Source: Hypsibius dujardini (taxonomy: Eukaryota; Tardigrada; Eutardigrada; Parachela; Hypsibiidae). Taken from it: DNA of 64,000 nucleotides. The first letter of the stretch is position 1; each line of letters begins with the position of its first letter. The position numbers and the translations under genes are program-made. Below the pieces are notes generated by a model, which saw nothing but the letters and a program-made list of their open reading frames with translations, made no database searches and had not been told where the DNA came from. Positions 57,545 to 64,000 of this stretch are shown here, one piece after another. The stretch is from assembly GCA_001579985.1 (NCBI GenBank), contig LRSR01004711.1, positions 1-64,000 of the forward strand. The letters run 5' to 3'.

Positions 57545-60285
57545 CAGTAAATAGAACTATTACATCAGTGTGCGGTAGCAGAAAGTAACCTAGCCTGCCT
57601 TTTGTATACAAAGCAAACGTATTCGCCCAGAAGGTGCATTTAACTCCCTTTTATGCATTATACGCTGCTATCATTAAAATATTTATCTGAATTCGCGACG
57701 CTGTTCCAACAAGGCCAACATGCACTCTGTAATAAAGGATTGGGAATGGAGCGGTCATGAGTACAATATAATCATATCACCCTGTCAAAATATTATTGCA
57801 TTGGAAAAATTGCTGGTTTAGAGAAAAGGAAAAACAAACAGGGTTCCTTACAAATCGCAATCAATATCTCTCATGGTTGGGCCAGGCCCAAAATGCATTT
57901 TTTTTACGATTGAACAAAAACTTCAGCTCCTTGTCCCTTATCATTTTGAAACGTATGAGGGTGTGCTGTTGGGGTCTGATCTCTAGGGCTCGAGATTTTA
58001 AAGCATTTCCAAAAGCGTGAGTTTCTCCATCAAATGTGAACCACTCTTGAGAACTTAGAATCTCCTAGTTGCACTCATTATTAGAGCTTATATTGGAGCC
58101 CAACAAACTTCAAATTTTATCGAAATATTCAAGTTTTAGGGAATTTTTGTCTTTATCAAATTTGAGCCACTCTTGAGAGCTTACTCGGGCAGTAATGAAG
58201 ATTTCCCCTCCCGATCGAGTTTTTTTTCGCAAATAGCTATCTATTAATCACGATTTATCAGTGGGGTCTCCGCGTGGAATTCACAATACCGGTTTCAGAA
58301 AAGAATAAGAAAGAAAAAGACTTCCCCAGCGAGTTTGTGCTGTGAGCGGGTGCTAGATTGATTGAAAGCTCAATATTTTTCTTGATTTTCACTGTAAAAA
58401 ATGTCGATTTTGAAACATGCATTTAAAACATGAGTTTTTACACTTTCCCACACCAAATTCAATTTGGAGTCAATCCGCATTAGCCGAATATTTTTCAGAT
58501 GTCAGGGGCAGAGCTGTAGGCCAGCTCTGGAAAACTACGCTCGAATTTCTTGTACATGTCCTTTCTGAGAAATACACCTAGCCCCGCCCCCTGACACCGA
58601 GGAAATATTAAGTTAATGCCGATCGACTCCGAATTGAATTTGAAATGAGAAAAGTTAAAAATACATGTTCTGAATGAATTTTTAAAAATCGAAATAGTTG
58701 ACAATCAAAATAAAGGAAAATAGTGAGCGTTCAATCAATCAAGCACCCGCTCACACCACAACCTCACTGGGAAGTATTTTTCTTCCTTGTTCTTTTCTCA
58801 AACTGGTAATGTGATTTCCACGCGGAGACCCCCAATGATAAATCACAATAAATGGAAAGCTATCTGTAAAAAAACTCACACCGATTGGCAGGGAAAATAT
58901 CCATTACTGCCCGAGTTAGAACCTCCTAGTTGCACTCATTAATAGAGCTTATAGCAGACTTCAACGAACTTCAAATTTCGTCGAAAAACTCAAATTTTAG
59001 GAAATCTTTGTTTCGCTGATTGGCTCCTCCAGTCGTTTATTCTGGGAATTGTTGTTTTCGCGACCGAGCGGTTGATGGCTTTCATATCAACCTTGCGTTT
59101 TCGAGCGCGATTTATGATACGCTAAATCATACATGGCCTAGTCTACCAGTGACCGGCCAATAAAATAGGTCCCGGCCACCTGCGATATCGTGTCGCCTAA
59201 CCCATAATTATGCGAGAGAAAGTGTTTGTTTGCTATCGTTGCATCGCTACCTGGACTCGATTTAGACTTGAATAATTAGATCACTGTTGGGCATTTAAGC
59301 TGCGAGGTTAAAACCATAAAGATTATGCTACTAGATCTTGGACCCAGTCCCGAATTCGGCATTCAATTAAGAGCTACTTTTACAGATTGTACTACTGTAT
59401 ATCGTATACATTAAGCTATGGATCTACTATATTTTTCTCTTCCGGAGTAGGCTAGTCAAACTCTACAAGTTGTCACGCGCGCAAAACTCGTACAAGAGTA
59501 TTACCCTGGAGCCGTGGCGTTGATGAAGTCCAAAGACGGAAAAATGGCGTTTACACTGCAGCTATCAGCTGAATTTTTTGTTCACCAGTTCATAAAGTCA
59601 AGGGCGGTATTGGTACCCTTACAATATGTATGAGGAAAGGTTCATTGAGGAGCTGACAAACAGACGTCGGTTCACGTGCCGAGGTTCCAATAATAATCAG
59701 CATTGCATTACGTTGTGTCGTACTAATATCAGCTTATTCAGATTATCCACTTTATTATATCACATACAGCGGCACTTACGGTAATGTGAAAATAGATCAG
59801 TGTTATACATTTCCCGCGCTGTTAAATGCTAGTAAGTGCACAACTGCATGATATGTTAATTGTATGAGGTAAGGGCACTGGAATGAGCCACTTGAATTTC
59901 CTGTACCCTGGAATTGGCCACCCTGGAATCAGAACTTACACACAATTTTTTACTATCACCAAGGTTCTAAGTGACAGAGAATAATTGATAACCCGGTGGA
60001 ACGCGTATTAGATATGAAAAAAAGTTGTGGGAACATGTTTAAAAAACGAAATGATTGGACAGTTGGAAAAAGCTCACTATAGAGGTCGCTGACTATGCAG
60101 TGATTCATCTATTTTCGATTAATTTGCGACAGAGCGCCCCCCGCCGCCCTGTGGCCCATTCCAGGGCCCTTCCCTCATACTATCCAAATGTACACCATAA
60201 AAGCTTATATTAAAATCAGTTCTAGTCGTAAAACATGAATGAAACTTGTCAGCATAAAAACAATATTTGATGGCGTTATTCGGTT
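57545..60285. other. GY-S spacer with foldback element (last unit)
   Basis: 57545-57700 is the S leader, 57840-59320 the S upstream block, and 59470-60230 the GY 3' flank in reverse sense to 16300-16790. A stretch of about 150 bp is tandemly duplicated (58030-58160 and 58160-59010), and the second copy is split by the 732-bp element. 59860-60180 has no match elsewhere in the window. Confidence 0.6.
58184..58915. mobile_element. 732-bp foldback element, TTA target duplication
   Basis: Starts CTCGGGCAGTAATG and ends CATTACTGCCCGAG. The two arms are complementary almost to the centre (for example GGTCTCCGCGTGGAA near 58264 and its complement near 58820), leaving a loop of under 100 bp. TTA flanks it at 58181-58183 and 58916-58918. 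The uninterrupted paralogue reads GAGCTTAGAACC. A 3-bp TTA duplication fits PIF/Harbinger-type insertion. There is no coding capacity. Confidence 0.85.
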
Positions 60286-61176
60286 TTAAATTCGGCTTCT
60301 GTAAAGGCCTTGGGTAGTCTGGGAATTGGTGTTTGCCGCGGAAAAGAGATTGAGACCAGATCCTTGACCGTTCGTGCCTGAAATGACACGAAACGCCACA
60401 ATGTCAGACACTGTATCAGTTTGGGTTTGCTGCCTCATCGGAGCGGGTGTGACATCATATTTATTGCCATACTTCCGTGCGCGAGACCTGTCCCACCGTT
60501 CGAGTATGCGGTATTATCGGTGTTTATTGTTCCGTAACCAGCAGAGCCTCCTAAAACGAGCAACAAATGTAAGCGTAAAATATCCATGACAAACGAATCG
60601 CAACATAAAACGACTCTTTAGACCTACCTCCAAGGGCATTGGCACTTGAGGTTCCACTACTGGGATTGCCGCTGTTCCCGCCGTATACACCGCTGTTGAG
60701 CGGAGATCCATAAAGACCGAGACTATTGCCACCGTATGTTCCAGGGTACACCACGCCATATCCTCCGTTGTACCCTCCGTTGTATCCTCCGTTATACCCT
60801 CCACCGTACCCTCCGTTATACCCTCCGTTGTACCCTCCGTTATACCCTCCGCCATACCCTCCACCATACCCTCCGTTGTACCCTCCGTAGTACCCTCCGT
60901 TGTATCCTCCGTTGTATTCTACTGGCCGTCCATATACACCATACATCCCGGCACCGTATAGCTGACTGCTCCAGCCGCCGTATCCGGTAATCGATGGTCG
61001 ACCACCGTATCCATATCCTCCATATTGCCCTAAGAACCATTTTAATGTAACAAAATTTCATCAAACTGCCACATCTATGTATAAAAGGTACAAAGAGACA
61101 TGGACTATGCCGTACCTCTATGCGCATTGACCATTCCCAGCAATATCACACCAAAAAAAGCGGCAATCAGGTTCAT
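60286..61176 (-). CDS. GY, secreted Gly/Tyr-rich repeat protein (GY-E)
   Basis: Four exons (61176-61116, 61029-60628, 60550-60473, 60377-60286), with the same lengths as GY-B except exon 2, give 210 residues. Signal peptide MNLIAAFFGVILLGMVNAHR. The repeat tract is built from NGGY and GGGY units, then GVVYPGTYGGNSLGLYG and SPLNSGVYGGNSG. The C-terminus is TTQGLYRSRI. All borders are GT/AG. It is the first gene of the most complete cassette. The Arg-rich and Thr-rich frames over the repeat are shadows. Confidence 0.85.
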
Positions 61177-61323
61177 GATGAAGCAGTTCGGTCGATCAGC
61201 GCTGTCCTTTGGAACGACAACCCAACGATGAACAGACGCTATTCCAAGGACTGCTGAAACCTCTAGGGAGGTAGAGAGGACACTTCTTTGGTTGGAGGAT
61301 GTATTGGAAGTCGGAATTTTCGC

Positions 61324-61331
61324 TTTATATA
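61324..61331 (-). promoter_or_regulatory. TATA box of GY-E
   Basis: TATATAAA on the minus strand, 148 bp upstream of the start codon, in the same context as at 15.19 and 48.59 kb. Confidence 0.6.
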
Positions 61332-62558
61332 TTGTACTAGCCTGTAACTGTCCGGACCGAAAAGAAAAGTCCACTCGTGCATGGTCCGGGAAAGAGAAAT
61401 ATAAAAAGTATATTTAAATGTATGAGGAATGATAATGGAGAATTGGATTTTGTCGATTTCCGGGCACTTGGGTAATTCAACTATTTTTTGGTGAACTATT
61501 CAGATTCTCAATGGGTGTGCGATACTTCCGCTTTTAACAGGCGGATCACACTTCGGTTTTACTACATTGACCATAAAACGTGAGCTGTTGAGTTGGGGAA
61601 GTTTGAAACAGTTTTTCCTTTTATTGGCGATGAATCCATATTTAGAAATTTTAGATACAGTACGACTACACTACTGTACGTGATTATACTGCCGTATTGC
61701 TCTCCTTCATGTTCAATCGTGTGAACCAGAGTCGTATGATGGCAGGTCTTTTATGTCTGATCACGATTCCACTATTTATTATTCGCCCACTATTCTTCAA
61801 TTTCGAATACATATTTTTGGATTTTGTACTGTACTGCCGCGATTAAACCGGTCAGTTGAGCCACGCCTTCGTCACACGCGTCTGTGTGTTGAGTGAGCAC
61901 ACACTCACACACTCACACACAGGTAGAATGCGCTGCCCGGGTGTAAAAAGTGACCGGTTTAATCGCAGCAGTACAGTAGTACTACAGTAGTGTCAGACCA
62001 GTAGTGTCAGGCCAGTAGTGTCAGTGTTTTTTCTCTTTTTGAAGGGCTCTAAAATACAACCATTTCCCATTAGGTAAATCTTGATTGGCGCGTGAAGGAA
62101 CACAAGTGCCGAACGATTTGCCATAAGCAAGTGTCGGAACTCTAAGGCTCACAGGTGTCCCCACGGAGGCCGGCTCAAAAGTCAGTCTCAAGGCCATCCG
62201 TCACACTCAGCCTAAATTAAAATCTTCACCCCTTACGAACGGCAAAGGTAATAAATTGTGAATGAAACTCCGGCACCTAAGCGCCGGACAAAGTAGAGAA
62301 CTTGTAAGCCCAGCTCAGAAAATGGCATGGTGATCTCTCTACCATTTTGTCGGTGGAACGACAATACTTACTGTTCCCATTAATTGGCAAATGCGATCGC
62401 AAAATTATACAAAAAGGCTCACAAAAAACTTCCCATTGATGTTTTGGTTGATCGAATTTTACTATTAATTTCGAGAGATATTACCTTTTCCTGTTATGAT
62501 TACATGAAACTACGCGGAAAAATTTAATATAATTGACATCCAGGGTAAACTTTCTGTT
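61332..62558. other. GY / four-TM divergent intergenic region
   Basis: Reverse counterpart of 14145-15188. It contains a 138-bp MITE absent from that counterpart. No gene. Confidence 0.6.
61834..61971. mobile_element. 138-bp MITE, TA flanks
   Basis: Ends CTGCCGCGATTAAACCGG and CCGGTTTAATCGCAGCAG are inverted repeats with one mismatch, flanked by TA on both sides (61832-61833, 61972-61973). The inner part is CA-rich. The counterpart near 14690 lacks it. Confidence 0.8.
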
Positions 62559-63250
62559 ATGTCCCTATGGTTGGAAAACGGTACCTTCATTCCACCACAG
62601 AAGCCGGAGAAGACCTCAACCGGCTTTCCAGTTTTCGTCATCAGGATAGCGAACTTTTCTCTAGCCGCCGTCGCGCTCGCCGTTATTCTATTCCGTCGGC
62701 CCGGATTCGGCGGATCCGTCGATGAACTTCGGCTCTCAGACAATCGATCTACATTTCGTTCAAACTCATTCGAAAGGCAGGACGCTTTTCATGTTCGATA
62801 TCTACGCGGTGGCAGTTCAAACTGTAATCATCCTCGTACGGACCGTTTATTTCACCGCTTATAATGTCTGTTGCCTGTGGCATGTGGGCTCGCTGCCTGT
62901 GGGATGGGGGCTCCCAACAACTCGCGGGTAGTCATACGTCAGCGCGGATGTGTCGGATGATTCTCAACCTCGCGGTCATTGCATTGCTGGTGTCGGCGAC
63001 TTTTCTGAAATTTCACGGGATGCGGTTCGTCAGCAGTAAGGGCGATGAGGCGATGAAATATGCTTCCACGGTGGTGACACTGATAAATGCACTGCTCTGC
63101 CTATGTAGTGCGTGCTTATCGTCAAAATCTTTGTTCGCACCGAAATCGATGGAGAGCATTACCGTTGCGGAGGATATTACCAATTGGGTCAGCACTTTGT
63201 GGATCAACCATGAGCATTGTGTTCTACGCGGGGTGCTGAGAAATTCTTGA
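62559..63250 (+). pseudogene. Four-span membrane protein, second copy
   Basis: Same family as 14144-13514: VFVIRIANFSLAAVALAVI, YAVAVQTVIILVRTVYFTAY, MILNLAVIALLVSATFL and ASTVVTLINALLCL. The upstream start codon of the first copy is changed here (ATG to ATA), so the frame starts at MSLWLEN. One extra T after QDAF shifts the frame before the second span, and the donor after span four is lost, the frame then running on to a stop at 63250. It is therefore probably non-functional, although it has the 3' part that the other copy lacks. Confidence 0.55.
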
Positions 63251-63729
63251 TTTTATTCGCTAGGCCGTTTTGTTAAAAGTGCCGACGGAAACTCAGAAAT
63301 TGAATGTATTTAGCAGTGAGTCAAGGCGTTAATTAAATAAGTAATCAGCCTTATCTGTAGCAACGATGGTAGACCAGCTTCTATCTCGGTCGTTGGACTT
63401 TATCCAGCCAATTTGTGATAAAAACGCCACCCAGCAAATCCATACTAATGTAACACACAGCACTAGCTGAACAGACTGACATTCACAATAGCCAGCTACT
63501 TTATATATGTCGAATGGTTGTCTGCCGATACTGTCTTCCAGCTAAACCTCCCGCAGAAGTCTTCCTTTCATTGCTGTCAAGATTCGCAAAAATTACATAG
63601 CTTGTCATAAGTCGTAGCGCTTGAATGTTTGCTGTAGGTTTTTTTAATATATATGAAATTCTATTCGGCAGCCAGTGCAGATGTTTCGCTTAACTACTGT
63701 AATCCCGTGAACAAACCCCGCTGACTATA
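63251..63729. other. Four-TM / beta-mannosidase intergenic region
   Basis: No gene. 63655-63729 recurs at 13510-13434 (reverse). The rest is deleted from the other arm. Confidence 0.5.
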
Positions 63730-64000
63730 ATGTGGATCAATTTGCAGCAAGTTGTTGTTGTTCTAATTTTTGCTTTTGATGGCATCAAGGCCAACTTTAT
63801 TCTGGATCTCAATGGAGAATGGCTAGTCCGCTCAGGTCCAAAAAGTAAGTCCCAAATAATGCCTGCAACTAAATCAATCATAACCAAGCTGAAAACACAG
63901 GTATCGCGCCTTCTATCGCTTCCATTTCCAGACGCTTCCACTTATGCCGCTCAAGTACCAGGGAACATTTACACGGATTTGGTGAAAAATGGAACCCTAA
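63730..64000 (+). CDS. Beta-mannosidase-like glycosidase, 5' end (runs off window)
   Basis: Exon 1 (63730-63844) encodes a signal peptide, MWINLQQVVVVLIFAFDG, then FILDLNGEWLVRSGPK. Exon 2 starts at 63932 after TTTCCAG with NASTYAAQVPGNIYTDLVK, open to the window end. L-NG-W followed by A-VPG-(V/I)-(H/Y)TDL is the N-terminal pattern of lysosomal/secreted GH2 beta-mannosidases, which remove terminal beta-mannose from N-glycan-derived oligosaccharides. Only about 61 residues are visible, so the active site is outside the window. Other GH2 enzymes cannot be excluded. A broken copy lies at 13.1-13.4 kb. Confidence 0.6.
   Translation, partial: MWINLQQVVVVLIFAFDGIKANFILDLNGEWLVRSGPKSKSQIMPATKSIITKLKTQVSRLLSLPFPDASTYAAQVPGNIYTDLVKNGTL

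Larger units (their letters stand above)
52750..64000 (-). repeat. Inverted duplication, arm 2
   Basis: Same gene order as arm 1 in reverse: S(-), GY(-), four-TM(+), beta-mannosidase(+). Longer because of insertions at 58.18 and 61.83 kb and because arm 1 lost about 550 bp next to the four-TM gene. Confidence 0.8.

Noticed and set aside
1-64000. CRISPR arrays, bacterial operons, ribosomal RNA genes
   Set aside because: No spaced direct repeats, no Shine-Dalgarno-led gene runs and no rRNA-like conserved blocks were seen; gene structure is clearly eukaryotic.

Overview
The window reads as nuclear DNA of a small-intron invertebrate animal. Introns are mostly 60-350 bp with GT..AG borders, there is a TATA-driven Gly/Tyr-rich secreted protein family, a LINE fragment, several non-autonomous DNA transposons and CTGT/TTGA microsatellites. 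A tardigrade or another small ecdysozoan would fit, but nothing here fixes the phylum. Exons were joined by eye from splice signals and from comparison among the paralogues inside the window. No database search was run.

The dominant structure is a multigene cassette repeated about five times in varying states of decay. Read in the direction of transcription its order is: (1) GY, a short secreted Gly/Tyr-rich protein; (2) S, a four-exon type I receptor with a degenerate Sema propeller, a PSI domain, an IPT/TIG domain, one membrane span and a tail of about 65 residues with no plexin GAP; (3) TM2, a two-exon type I membrane protein with a six-cysteine ectodomain, a Thr/Ser-rich stalk, one membrane span and a short tail carrying one conserved tyrosine; (4) TM3, a small single-exon membrane protein. 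Apparently intact S genes are at 18.3-22.1 kb (+), 39.4-44.1 kb (-) and 52.9-57.5 kb (-). Intact TM2 genes are at 8.2-9.3, 24.5-26.1, 36.4-38.1 and 50.8-52.1 kb, all (-). Intact GY genes are at 15.3-16.3 kb (+) and 60.3-61.2 kb (-). TM3 looks whole only at 2.4-2.8 kb (-).

Layout: 0-1.5 kb holds a LINE reverse transcriptase fragment. 2.4-12.6 kb holds two decayed minus-strand cassettes. 13.1-22.2 kb is a plus-strand block (beta-mannosidase fragment, four-TM gene, GY, S) that is an inverted copy of 52.7-64.0 kb. 22.2-28.2 kb is a broken minus-strand cassette. 29.2-35 kb is mostly non-cassette DNA with remnants of a P4-ATPase (lipid flippase) gene and transposon debris. 35-49.8 kb and 49.4-61.2 kb hold two fuller minus-strand cassettes. 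62.5-64 kb holds the second four-TM gene and the 5' end of a beta-mannosidase gene that runs off the edge. Cassette pieces in the wrong orientation at 12.6, 22.2, 28.4 and 38.6 kb show repeated inversion and ectopic recombination.

How the genes work together is inference. A plexin-like receptor without a GAP, two small single-span membrane proteins and a secreted structural-type protein that keep being copied together suggest a co-selected surface recognition or adhesion module. No function is demonstrated by the sequence.
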